A stretch of 64,000 nucleotides of DNA from Thamnaconus septentrionalis (taxonomy: Eukaryota > Chordata > Actinopteri > Tetraodontiformes > Monacanthidae): contig CM020501.1 of NCBI GenBank assembly GCA_009823395.1, positions 9,917,361-9,981,360 of the forward strand. The letters run 5' to 3'. Positions 1 through 55,590 of this stretch are shown piece after piece. Every line of letters begins with the position of its first letter. Position 1 is the first letter of the stretch. Under the pieces are notes generated by a model that was not told where the DNA came from, did not search any database, and saw only the letters and a list, made by a program, of their open reading frames with translations. The translations under genes and the position numbers were made by a program.

Positions 1-429
1 TTAACACAAATGGCGACTGAGCCAACCACATGTCTTGTATAAAGACGACTTGCTGAAGTTGGAGTTGAGCAAAGTGGATTTAGGAGACTTTGAAGGCGGC
101 GTGGTTGTTGTTAGCAGCCGGGCTGAACTCAGGACTCCAGGAAACTGCCGATCTACTGGGATTTTGACTCTGGCACAACCTTCTCAAGGGAAACATGTCC
201 AGTGAGTGGCAGTTGTGTGCAGGGAAATGCCTTGCTGATGTTAGGGGTCAAAGGTCAGAGTGGGCAGAGGCAACAGGAAGCTGAGATAATCTCTGGCTAA
301 GACCAAGATGTGCAGAACAGCCTCTCTGAAGGCACCGCACCTCCAACCTCACAGCGGTGTCTGCATGCATGCACTCAGCTGCCACGTAAAACAACCTTGC
401 AAGACATCTTGCTACCACCTCTGAAATAT

Positions 430-960
430 CTCCAAACTTGGCCTCGCTGTAACCACACCAGATGCAGAGCAGCTGGTGCTTTATCTCCTCCAGGCTGGAC
501 TATTGTAACCGACTCTTTTTCGGGATTCCTGGCAAGAACTTCCAGGACGGCGCTGCCAGGGTCCTGATGAGAGTCAGAAAACACAAACACGTAACCCCCA
601 TTCTGTGCACACTGCACTGGATCCCTGTCTCAACCCGGATCATCTACTAAATCCCGCCGCTCACTCGCAAATGCGTCACTGCTCACGCACCTACATATCT
701 CTGAGAAATCATCGCTCCACAGTCGTCCACCCGCTACCTCAGACCCACAGGCAGCCTGATGCTCCGAGTCCCGAAAACCAAACTCTGCACCTTTAGCTCA
801 GCTGCTCCACGCCTGTACAACAGTCTTCCAAACCCAGCTGAAGGCCCAACTTGGCTGGACTGGACTCTTTTAATGCAGGCTTGAAAACATTCGTATTTAT
901 AAAGGCTTTCGAGGGGTCAAGGTGGAGAGGAGAGTACGCTGGCGTTTGTTTGTCTCTGAG
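430..960 (+). mobile_element. Degenerate L2-like non-LTR retrotransposon, 3' end of reverse transcriptase ORF
   Basis: Conceptual translation across frames shows the conserved tail of L2-clade ORFs: SSRLDYCNRLFFGIP, then LHWIPVSTRIIY, then an APRLYNSLP-like segment and a closing LKTFVFIKAF-like segment. Frames are broken by indels and stops, so it is dead. The characteristic L2 3' tail seems to continue after 1462. Confidence 0.75.
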
Positions 961-974
961 TTATGATTAAAGCT

Positions 975-1459
975 TTAAAGCAGCGCTAGGTAACTTTGGG
1001 TGGAAATGGCGAAGTGAGGAAGTAAATACGCTGCAGCGCTAGTTTATTGATGTGGGAAAGTACAAATAGTGGCCTAGCTGGAGCGCTCGTATGTGTTCCG
1101 GAAAAACACCAATATGAAATGCAAAACAGACATTGACAATAACGTCGTAGCAAGCGTTCAACACTTTTATTACTTTCATCGAGGTTGCTTACTGGGTTCC
1201 ATTCCATCATTTTACAATCTTATGTATTTGTAATAATAGTATGTAAAACCGCCTCTAAATAAATGTGTGACGTTACCATAAAGTGGTTCGTCCGGCGTGT
1301 CGGGCCGCGCCTGAAAGTTACACAGTGCAGTTCCAGCCGGCACAACCCCCCTCTCGCTGCCGAGGCGGCACCATTGATCCTATTAATCGTTTATCTAGCG
1401 CTTTACTGAGTTTGGAATCATACTTTTAATGGTGGAAAAGTTACCTAGAGTTGCTTTAA
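975..1459. mobile_element. MITE-like element with about 23-bp terminal inverted repeats
   Basis: The left end reads TTAAAGCAGCGCTAGGTAAC and continues CTTT. The reverse complement of the right end reads TTAAAGCAACTCTAGGTAAC and continues CTTT, so 20 of 23 bases match. Both ends carry TTAA, which suggests a TTAA target. There is no transposase, so it would be non-autonomous. Family not identified. Confidence 0.6.
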
Positions 1460-1461
1460 TT

Positions 1462-1562
1462 GTGTTGATTCACAGTTTTTTTTCTTTATTTTGTTTTCTT
1501 CTGTATCACTTTGAGATTTTATAATGAAAAGTGCTTCATAAATAGAGTGTATTATTGTTATT
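1462..1562 (+). mobile_element. Probable 3' tail of the same L2-like LINE
   Basis: Reads CACTTTGAGATTTTATAATG, then a GTGCTTCATAAATAGAGT-like stretch and TTATTGTTATTA. This resembles the end of fish L2-type elements, which close with an AATAAAGTTTATTATT-like tail. It probably belongs to the element interrupted by the MITE. Confidence 0.5.
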
Positions 1563-1951
1563 ACCAATCGAAGCAACATGTACCTAATAAAGTGGCCGGT
1601 GAGTGCTACTCTGCAATGACGAACACGGCGGAAAACCACTGGGAGGACTGAACTTTTTCAGCAGAGTCAACAAAGTCCAACTGGTGGAGGAGGCTGCTGA
1701 TGATCTGATATCAGCGTGAATTAAAAACAACAAAGCGTCAAAGCTCCGAGCCACAGCTGCATTGGGGATTAACGCACACAATGGACGGGAAGAGAGTGTT
1801 TAGGGTGCCACCTCGGAGCCTGAATGAATTCTTTCCTGGTACTGCAAAGTGATTAGTGGGGATGAAGCTTCCCGGCAGGTCTGATCCCCCCAGCCTCCCT
1901 CCACACCCGCGTTTTGTTGTTAACCTCTGTGTTTGCGTTGGCCGCCTGCAG

Positions 1952-2135
1952 GAAGGACTTCGTGGAGGCCTACCTGCGCTACATGTTCTCGGACTCGGTC
2001 AGCGAGCAGTACTCTGCCTTCTCCTCCGGCTTCCTCAAGGTGTGCGGCGGGGAGATCCTGTCGCTGTTCCAGCCCAGCGAGCTGATGGCCATGGTGGTCG
2101 GCAACAACAACTACAACTGGGAGGAGATGGAGAAG
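1952..2135 (+). CDS. herc3: HERC3 coding exon (HECT N-lobe)
   Basis: Acceptor gcctgcag, donor GAGAAG/gtgagc. The first base completes a codon, then 61 codons starting KDFVEAYLRYMF and ending NYNWEEMEK. It includes the HECT-typical segments KVCGGEIL and LFQPSEL. The preceding exon was not found within 1-1951. Confidence 0.9.
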
Positions 2136-4102
2136 GTGAGCGGTGAGAGTTGAGCAGCTGCGACGGAGGAGGAGGAGGAGGAGGAGGAGGAGGAGTTGTG
2201 AAACCTGCCTCCCCGTGCAGGTTTAGAGCACTGTGGAGTGAAAGACAGTCACTTCTTATGGTTGCATTAGAATGGCCCCCTCCTGATCCTAACTGAGACA
2301 CTGGAGCTCAGCTGGAACAGTGACGAACATCTGGCATGTTAGTCAGAGTACACGCGGTACAGTGCTGGCGGGAGGTGCACTGTACTACACCAGCAGTTGC
2401 CTGTGTGATATAATGCCATTAGGGTTAGGGTTTTTTAATTCTATGCATTAACAAAATATCAAAAACAAAGGTGTCATTGAAAACCTGACCTGCTGGCGGC
2501 GCTGCAACATCAATAGCAAAGACTCTCCACCGTCTCGAATGCTAAACTGGATTCCTTCCACCCACTTGTGTCTTTGCAGAATGCCGTTTACAAAGGGGAG
2601 TTCACGGCCACTCATCCAACCATCCGGCTGTTCTGGGAGGTTTTCCACGAGTTCTCGCTGGAGAAGAAGAAGCAGTTCTTGCGTAAGCATCTCTCCTCCA
2701 GTGTGGGATGGGTTGTCGGTCCCTGCTATACAGGTGGCAGCAGAATCTGAGCTAGAGCCTGAACAAGTTGCACATTTTCTCTGGAACCCAGCGGCATAAG
2801 AGCCTGTGAGCTGCTGTATGAGCCTGTATTGGCAATATTGGTAGACTCAGTTTTACATACTAGTGAGTTCCTTAAGCCGTGGCTACAGGTTTCATCAGGG
2901 TTTAATGACAGTTTTATGTAGATGCTACTTGCTTGCATCGAAGAAAGTTCTCTGTACTTTGTACTTAACGAGCTCGGTTCATTCTACTTAGAAAAGTGTA
3001 GTTCAACCCTGAAAATGACTCTTGTGGCTTAGCAGTCACCAGGCACCAACAGCAGGATGGAGAGCAGGGTTGTGGGCAGTATATTGTATCTCTAATTAAC
3101 GATAGGCCAAACTCACACAGACTAGCGGCTGGTGCTAACACAAAGCAACTTGAACAAACTCAGGAAATGCCCAAGTGTTCCAGGGGAAGTCAACCTGCCG
3201 GGCAGCTCGGCTCACTAATGAACTACAGAAGCCTGATGATGTCACTCCTTTAGGCCCGTACCTGACTACACTCAGACATGTGCATTCCTCGGACGTCCAT
3301 CCTTGCCCTTGAGTTCATTTAAAACAAGTGTGACAGTTTTGTGGTTCAGCTGCAACAGCCTCTGCCAACTCTCACTCTCAACTAGGTTAACTTGATACCT
3401 GAGAAAAGCCCGCAGCTTAACCTAGTGGAGCTTAACCTAGTGGAGCTTAACCTAGTGGAGCCTTAACCTAGTGGAGCCTAACCTAGTGGAGCACCTACCT
3501 ACCTACCTACCAGGCCAGCCGGTCTGAGCGCATGCCTGCAGAGGTAGTCCTCAAAGGTGCAGAGCTGAACCACTGTCGCTGCGTTGCATGGTGTGCAGGT
3601 GTGCAGGCTGTCAACCTGAAAGTTATCTCCTGCTCTCCTGAGTAGTTCAGAGTAGTTCAGTAGTTCTGAGTAAAGAACTCAGAGGACGCCAACCCAGTGG
3701 AGCGTGTTCACCGTTTGTGCTAGCCTTCAGAAATGTTTTCAGCATCTCCAAAATTCTTCTTTATCCTCTCACCTTTCCCTAATCTAATTGAGGACTTTAC
3801 AGTGGGGCAGGACAGGACAAAAGCGGAGCCACACCCAGTAATACATCCCAGCTGCAACATTTTTCTTTTTAAAAACTCTCTCTCGAACTGCAGTGTTCCT
3901 GACCGGCAGCGACCGGATCCCCATCCACGGCATGGAGAGCCTGCGCATCGTCATCCAGTCCACCACGGCCCAGGAGCACTACCTGCCCGTGGCGCACACC
4001 TGCTACAACCTGCTGGACATGCCCCGCTACCAGACCAAAGAGACGGTGCACCGCCGCCTCACGCAGGCCGTGGAGCAGTACGAGGGCTTCAGTCTGGTCT
4101 GA
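1952..4102 (+). CDS. herc3: HERC3-like HECT E3 ubiquitin ligase, last three coding exons (5' part outside window)
   Basis: Overview of the gene; exons are 1952-2135, 2580-2682 and 3894-4102, joined in phase with GT/AG sites. They encode about 165 residues covering the end of the HECT N-lobe and the whole C-lobe. The catalytic cysteine lies in the motif AHTCYNLL (codon 4001-4003), and the protein ends EGFSLV with the Phe four residues from the end that HECT ligases need. HECT ligases form a thioester with ubiquitin on this cysteine and pass it to substrate. HERC3 and HERC4 have very similar C-lobes. I choose HERC3 because the convergent neighbour is FAM13A, as in human 4q22. The RCC1-like repeats expected upstream are not in the window. 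Confidence 0.85.
2136..2579. other. HERC3 intron
   Basis: Contains a (GGA)n repeat at 2165-2195 just after the donor. Otherwise nothing recognisable; two telomere-like TTAGGG units near 2420 are too short to matter. Confidence 0.6.
2580..2682 (+). CDS. herc3: HERC3 coding exon (HECT N-lobe/C-lobe hinge)
   Basis: Acceptor tctttgcag, donor TTGC/gtaagc; 34 codons plus one base. It reads NAVYKGEFTATHPTIRLFWE and ends EKKKQF. HPTI..FW and LEKKKQFL are conserved in HERC3/HERC4 HECT domains. Confidence 0.9.
2683..3893. other. HERC3 last intron
   Basis: Unique-looking sequence with one short tandem array (3416-3491) followed by (CCTA)n to about 3511. No exon signal apart from the flanking ones. Confidence 0.6.
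3416..3491. repeat. Tandem array of a 15-bp unit, five copies
   Basis: Unit CTTAACCTAGTGGAG in five near-identical copies (the last two differ by a C at the start). A single inverted ACTAGGTTAA lies just upstream at 3381-3390. Confidence 0.9.
3894..4102 (+). CDS. herc3: HERC3 terminal coding exon with catalytic Cys
   Basis: Acceptor aactgcag. Two bases complete a Leu codon, then FLTGSDRIPI, the catalytic AHTC motif (Cys codon 4001-4003) and the C-terminus EGFSLV, stop TGA 4100-4102. This exon is markedly GC-rich (third positions nearly all G/C), like the 3' exons of FAM13A nearby. Confidence 0.92.
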
Positions 4103-4870
4103 GGGGCCGCGCCGCCGCTCCGCTCTTAAAGCACTTTAAACGGCAAAAGACGCCACCGAGTCAGCGTCAGAGGCGTCCAGGGAGTCTTCAATCTGAAAAA
4201 GGTCTAATTAATGAAATGGAAAAACTGTTGGCTCAGTCGCTTTGGGTGATGTTACTTTTCCTTCTGGATGATTTAATATTCTGAAGACAGATTTTTGTTT
4301 CTTCTGTTTACCAAGGACTCAAAGAGTGAAAAGAGCCAAGAGTAACTTCAAAAAAAACCCCCACAAACCCCCCAAAAAAACAACTTTAAGTCTGAATGAT
4401 TTAATTTTCTTTTCTTTTTTTTTTGTTGGCGCCGCTTTGTGTTTTATAATCAACTCTATTTTTCACTTTAGATTCTGTTGAGGACAAAGCGGCTCCCCTT
4501 TTTGTTACTCTTAATTTGTGATATAGAGCTGTTATTTTTTGACCAAACAACATGTGTACATTTGTGTGTAAATAGCACTTTGAGGGAAACCCTGGGAGGA
4601 GCAATGCTTTTAAATGGGGACAGCAGCCTGACCTCCCGCCCTGAAGAGTATCCAGCTGAATATTACCTGCAATTCCTCCTTACCTTTAAGCTGTGGATCA
4701 CCGAGCAGCGGACTCTGTTCTTGAACCTGCATTCAACAGTGTTGCCTTCTATAGCAAAACCTACAAGAGAGAAAAAAACCCTGGACTTTTCCAGCTGGTT
4801 TTAGTGGCTGTTGTCTGTGTGCATGTTCTCGAGTGAAAGCAGAAAAACATTAAAATATAAAAAAAATAAT
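4103..4870 (+). other. herc3: HERC3 3' UTR
   Basis: The sequence after the stop is A/T-rich with no open frame of note. An ATTAAA polyadenylation hexamer at 4849-4854 is followed by A-rich sequence, so the transcript probably ends near 4870. A later AATAAA near 6108 is an alternative. The end is inferred, not seen. Confidence 0.6.
4849..4854 (+). terminator. Candidate polyadenylation signal ATTAAA of HERC3
   Basis: ATTAAA variant hexamer about 750 bases after the HERC3 stop, followed by an A-rich stretch. Position and context fit; usage cannot be judged from sequence. Confidence 0.5.
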
Positions 4871-6849
4871 TGTCATTTATTGTTTGAAATTTTGGCAAAA
4901 GGTGGCAGCCTGCTAGCTTAGCTTAGCCCCTGTCGGTGGAAAATGATAGCACACTTGGCTTGTCTGCCAGCAAACAGCAGCAGCTCTGCTCATTGTTATT
5001 TTTTTTATTTATTTATTTTTAAGTTTACTAATGCATTCTGTGTCTGCATTATGACTTGAATTTGACCAAATCACTGTTTTATGTTCCCACTCGGTGCATC
5101 AGATTTAGGGCATAAACCAAAACATTGTACACTTGGGAGAAGTGTCCGAAGAAATTCACAATTTCCAACTGGCATTTATTTGGTTGGTTTAATTTCTTGT
5201 TCTTTTCACTTTACCTTTGTCACATCTTGTCTTGATTATTCCAAACGGTGTGAAAGAGGTTTACAGTTTGTCAGCTTCACGTTTTTCCTATAACTGAAGG
5301 CCACACGCTGGCAAGACTATAGACTCCATCAGTCTTGCTAGGCTAAGCTAACATGTTGCCGGCTCCAGCTCCATATTTAGCAACTCTATTAAGCGCCACC
5401 AGCAAAAGGAATAGGCTTATGTGCTACTATACCATATACAAGTTAAACATGGGCAATTGTAATCAATTTGTTTACAAGTTAATCAGAAATGTTAAAAACA
5501 TATGATGTGATACGTCCAACTGTATTGTAAAATCTGCTAAAGTTCGCCCTGATATGTATGATAGATTCCTGTTTATACTTAAAAAGGAAAAAAAAAAAAA
5601 AATCAAGAATCTGTTTCATTGGGTTGTACTTTGGTATGTGGAATGGTCCTGCATATACAGTATACATATATATATATAAATATATATATTTATATTTTAT
5701 ATATTTCATACATGGCAGTGGTGTAAGAGTGACTTTAGATTGATTTAGCAATAACACACTGAAACAGCCCGGACAGAGAAGGTGTTCAGCCAGCTGGGTT
5801 TTAGTTCTTTTCTTACTGAGGGTCTTACTCTGAACTCTTTTCAGTGGGCCGTTCTTCCTCCTGGTTAACTCTATACTGCATGTGCACAAAAATTATTCAT
5901 GTTCATTTACTATACCTGTATGACTCAGTTTTGATTTCTCTGGCAGAGTTTAGTCCTATGCAAAGGTTTGTGCAGCCCTTGACTCTTGCACCTTTTAATG
6001 TAATACTTAAAATGTGTTCATTATTATTATTATTATTATTACATTTTTTATTTTTTGCATATTAGCAGGGATTCTGCACAAGGATGTCTGTCCCAGCAAA
6101 CTTTTAAAAATAAAACATCACATTGTGAAAGCTTCTTATCCGTCCCCCTCTTCCCTATATTTTAACTCATGTTTTAAGTCCCACATAGTGCAAGACTCAC
6201 TTTATCAATGTGTTCTTAAAATAATCTGTCTCTGGCCTGAACTCTCTACAAATGAGAACATGTTCACCCTCTGCCTGCCCCACTTTCCAGAAGGTTGTTC
6301 ATAAAAAAACAAACAAAACCAAAACATTGAGAGCATCTGAGGCCAGGTATTTGCCCCACCCATCCTCGACTCGCCTTTTTTTTTTTTGTCTCCTTTCAAA
6401 CATTATCGGGGTTTAACGAGGACAAGTTTTACCAAGAGGGAAAAAGTCAGAATTTTTTTTTGGACTGTGTAAACAGAGGGCTAAATAAGTTGCTGCCCCT
6501 TGTTTTCTAGTTTCTGAATGCTTCCATTCAACCGCATCCTTCTGCCAAAAGAGTACATTCAGCTTTGCACGGTGCTGAGCCACAGTATAACAGATGTGAT
6601 CCGCAGAAAGCAGCAGTAACCGTACTGTGCAATTTTGCTGACATTATGGAACGCTGAAATTCAAATTCAGCAAACGTCTACGTCAGCCATTTGTGGTCAG
6701 CAACAAATGTACAATTTTAAACATTCCATCTGGGTTGGGTGGCAAAGGGTAGCAATCCGTAAAATAACAATAACAACACAGTAACAGTCTGAAAGCCCAT
6801 TAGGACTGTTTTTACTGAGAGGTCATCAGCACTTTATAATGCTGTCTAC
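4871..6849. other. Intergenic region between convergent HERC3 and FAM13A
   Basis: A/T-rich, with an AT microsatellite at 5655-5710 and (ATT)n at 6018-6037. No supported gene; small open frames here have low-complexity content. Confidence 0.55.
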
Positions 6850-6851
6850 TC

Positions 6852-6866
6852 TTTATTTTATTTATT
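6852..6866 (-). terminator. Candidate FAM13A polyadenylation signals (AATAAA, overlapping)
   Basis: The plus strand reads TTTATTTTATTTATT, giving three overlapping AATAAA hexamers in the minus orientation, about 1.6 kb past the FAM13A stop. Confidence 0.4.
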
Positions 6867-7195
6867 TTCAGATGACCTACTTTAGACGTCATGTTCCCCA
6901 GACAAACAAGCTAAGAGCTCAGATATGATGCGCCCATTTCCCAGCTTCTAAACTTTTTCCAGGAAACTTATGATTAATTGATGGACTAAAAAGTAGGTCA
7001 CGTCATTTTCATTATTTACAGCAGCTTCTTAAAAAAAGATAACCTGCTATATCAATATTGTGCCGTCATAGCCTCTTTATCTTACCTTCGATAAGATAGT
7101 GCTGTTGCACTAATAATAATCACAAACTTTACACCAAATAATGTGATCGACTGTTTCCTGCTTGACACTTCTAGTTAGAGCGAATCGAGTTCTCG

Positions 7196-7246
<51 letters not shown>
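7196..7246. repeat. (CAT)17 microsatellite
   Basis: Seventeen uninterrupted CAT triplets in the probable FAM13A 3' UTR. Confidence 0.97.
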
Positions 7247-7248
<2 letters not shown>

Positions 7249-8471
7249 CACACAGAGAAAATCAGAACACGCAGCCTGCAGTTTCAGTAAAAATATGATT
7301 TCATTTATATTATATACAAAATAGAAATTGATGTACTAAAATGTACACACTCAAGAGTTCATTGAAGCCTGGCCAGTGTTTACATTCAGCAGAACAAAAT
7401 ACACAGTCGTCATCATCCGTGTCGGACAAAGAAAGGAAAAGTGTACTCGCCCACAGAAATGTAAACATACACATCCATCCATATTTACACAGTAAGAACA
7501 GGTGGACTACTGGAGAGGCCAACCAGGACCAGGACCAGGACCAGGTCCAGGTCTAGGCTGTCAGAGTCTCACAAAACATCCTTCTTAGCATTTAATATTG
7601 TGACAAGAGCACATCATTGATTCCAAGACAGGAAATAGCTTATTTGACACAAAGTTAATAAGGAAAAAAAACAAAACAAAACCCACAAACACACACTCTC
7701 ACTCTCACACTCACACACACAACAGTGCCTCTAATGTCCAGTCAAATGTTGAGGAGAGCACTCGGGATCACAGAAATGAGCTGTGATGAAATCTGAGCTG
7801 ATTCGGTTCACAGCTCTTGCATTCCCGCTCACTTTTGTCTTTGGGTTGGATTAAAGTTTGAGAGGAAATACTGGATTTAACTTCTAGAGAAGCAATTAGA
7901 ATGAATTAGAAAAAAAAAATGAATTCCCGGTGTTACACAATGCCAGAGCAGAAACACAAAAAATCTCATTCATTTAGTGAACATTGACGAGTCATGCAAC
8001 TGCCGACGTCTGTCTTGGAAAAATACACACAAAAATTCTGATTTGCAAAGATTTTCAAATAGCAATCATATCTTTTTCAACAACTGTTGTTTTTTTTTAA
8101 GACTTCTACGGCAAAGTGAGAGAAAAATAACTTTTGTACTAAAGAAAGAAAGAAAGAAAGAAAAAGAAACGACATAAATTAGTGACGGTCAGAGTGATTG
8201 TAGTGACAGTTTGTGTGCGTCTCTGCTCGGTCACGGGTATAAAAGGTGGTCCTGTGAAAGGTGAGGTCTGGCCGGAGGGAACCTCTGCAGTGAGGGCAGC
8301 TGTCGTGCTGAATCAGTGGCGGCGGCTCCACAGGAAGAGCGCGCTGCGGTCGGCAGGAAGGGGTTAACCGGGACGTTGCTCAGAGTCGGGGACACGAGCA
8401 GCGGCGGCGGCGGCAGCGGCAGCAGCAGCGGCAGCGGCCTCCTGTTTGAGAGTTTCTAACTTGAGTTGTCT

Positions 8472-54007
<45,536 letters not shown>

Positions 54008-54420
54008 TCTTTCACTGGCGGAGCTCCTGCAGAGGCAAAGATGAGTGGAAAAGAAATGCTGCTGTCTGCTGCCGCCTCCTCCTCCTCCTCCTCCTCCTCC
54101 TCTTCTCCTTACTCAGTTCCTGGACACGCACTTGGGTTTTTCCCAGCGGTGGGATCCCCACTCTTTTTAGAGGGTGCCATCCAAACACTCAGACAACAGG
54201 CCACACAAATAACCCTGTCAGCAGCAGCAGGCTGAGAAGAGCAGTCGCTGCCGGCCGGCTGTCCAAATCATGAACACAGTTAAATGCTTGTCTCCCTTCT
54301 CTTCCTCCCTCTTTATTCCACTCTCTTCTCCTTGGCTGAAATCTGAGCCGCGCTCTCCCATTGGCTGAGTGGCCTGGTCACATGACAGGGGTTAAAACCC
54401 AAAACTTTAAATGTGTGCCT
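54008..54420 (-). promoter_or_regulatory. fam13a: FAM13A 5' UTR and candidate promoter
   Basis: Upstream of the start codon on the minus strand lie, in order from distal to proximal: GTCATGTGAC (54386-54377; E-box of the MITF/TFE type), a CCAAT box in CAGCCAATGGG (54364-54360), a weak TATA-like GGAATAAAG (about 54319-54311) and a (AGG)n run (54102-54075). Spacing fits a start near 54290. A cctctgcag just before the ATG could also be an intron acceptor, so the first exon may lie further off. Confidence 0.4.
54075..54102. repeat. (CCT)n microsatellite in FAM13A 5' region
   Basis: Nine or so CCT units, AGG on the transcript strand, about 70-95 nt before the FAM13A ATG. Confidence 0.92.
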
Positions 54421-55067
54421 GCAGCAAAGGGCCACCCACGAGCAGAAGGAGGCGGAACAGAAGCAGCAGAGGCAGGCAACACTGCCACAGCACTGCAGGA
54501 AGATAGTACAGAAGGGCAACACGCAGCAAGATCCTGAATGTGATCATTTTTGATCAGACACAGAATTCATGCAAATGAAAGTTAAATGACTAGTATAATT
54601 TTATTTATTTATTTATTTAATGTTTATTATATATGGAGAGGAATATGTAATGCATAGTAATCTGACACATTTGCATAATCTGTTTATTTGCATAAAAAGG
54701 AGGTGGAAAACACAAAATTCATTCGAGGCTCCACATAATGCAAAATTACTTTACTTGTGTTTTCTAACCATTAAGTGTTTTGTTCTCCTGCTGGGAATTC
54801 CAAAAGTCCTTTAAAAAACAGCACTTTTCTGTTACTGATACCTTGGAGACCAAACTCCTACTTTTAATAAAATGTTGAGTAAAAGTTAAGAAAAAATAAA
54901 TTACTGTATATCAGCTAGCAGACCTGATACTGAAAGCAGCAGAAGCTTCAGTGATTAAGTCTTTCAGGGCATTCAATAAATATTTATAAAGCCTGTTGAA
55001 AATTTTAATCTTATATATATCTAATATCTATATCTATATCTATAAATATATCACTGTTAAACATGAT
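54421..55067. other. Intergenic, between FAM13A promoter and ovochymase-like 3' end
   Basis: A/T-rich with (ATTT)n near 54600 and an ATCT/TATA-rich run near 55010-55050. AATAAA-like sites on the minus strand may end the ovochymase-like transcript; none is distinctive. Confidence 0.45.
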
Positions 55068-55202
55068 GTGTTGTTGATCCAGTCATTGAAGGCAGAGACA
55101 CGGGAAGAATTCTTGTCGTCCTCTTGTCTCAATGCAGCCCTCAGGGCCTAAGCTTTACCCTAGTTGTGGTTGTCCAAACCACAGAGAAATCCCAGAGTCA
55201 CC
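55068..55202 (-). pseudogene. Decayed serine-protease exon (GDSG exon) downstream of the ovochymase-like stop
   Basis: After the acceptor-like ttccccacag the minus strand reads GDSGISLWFGQPQLG, stop, SLGPEGC in one frame, then SRVSAFNDWINNT in the next frame. In order these match three landmarks of S1 C-terminal exons: GDSGGP, SFGPxGC and xRVSAFxDWI. The same phase 0 start is used by the intact Ser exon at 57771. GG/P after GDS is damaged, and a stop and at least one frameshift are present. No His or Asp exon is visible between 55202 and 55424. Confidence 0.7.
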
Positions 55203-55423
55203 CTGTGGGGAACAAGACAAGTTGAGCGTAAACATTTAATTAAAATAATGAAAAAACAAAACAAAAACTCTTGATATCAGACCACAAGTTTAAAAAAAAA
55301 TCTAAATTCATCAGATATATTTGTATCTCCCTCATGAAATCACAAAGCTGGAGTCCATATCAGGCCCAGATGCTGTGAGTATTGTATTGGCAAAGCAAAC
55401 ACCCACCGGTAATAGTTGTTGCC

Positions 55424-55590
55424 CTATGGCTTAGTGGTTGAAGGAGGCAAAGTTGGGATAACACTGGCATCTGTCGTCCAGTAACCACGGAAACCCTTTT
55501 TCTGATTGGTTGTGTCACTAAGGAAGCGGATGACAGCTGTGTTGCTAGGAATGGTGATGTTGGCAGGAGGGGTGGAACCGCAGAACCGAC
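55424..55590 (-). CDS. Ovochymase-like terminal exon o
   Basis: Acceptor cacgtgcag; [32 protein letters not shown], then the linker [13 protein letters not shown] and stop TAG 55426-55424. The linker resembles the one that precedes the protease domain, which suggests more domains once followed. Confidence 0.88.

Larger units (their letters stand above)
1..1951. other. HERC3 intron, repeat-filled
   Basis: No HERC3 exon is recognisable here. The segment holds an L2-like LINE fragment (about 430-960 and 1462-1562) and a MITE-like element with inverted termini (975-1459). The remaining bases show nothing I can name. Confidence 0.6.
6852..8471 (-). other. fam13a: Probable FAM13A 3' UTR
   Basis: No coding after the stop. 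It contains a GC-rich (CGG/CAG)n stretch at 8399-8440, several poly-A/T runs and (CAT)17 at 7196-7246. Overlapping AATAAA hexamers on the minus strand at 6852-6866 are the best candidate end. The true end could be anywhere between here and about 7.3 kb. Confidence 0.5.

Noticed and set aside
1600..1800. Possible coding remnant near 1640-1780
   Set aside because: Broken frames without a convincing match to any family; may be repeat-derived.
2418..2434. TTAGGG-like units (telomere-like)
   Set aside because: Only about two units; too short to be an interstitial telomere.
3416..3491. Tandem repeats considered as a CRISPR-like array
   Set aside because: Units are directly adjacent with no spacers, in a vertebrate intron.
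3733..4284. 183-aa plus-strand frame over the last HERC3 exon
   Set aside because: Wrong frame; the HECT frame with the catalytic Cys is 3894-4102.
55424..55590. Considered extending the ovochymase-like CDS into the GDSG relic at 55202
   Set aside because: The terminal exon has an in-frame stop before any strong donor, and the relic has a stop and a frameshift.
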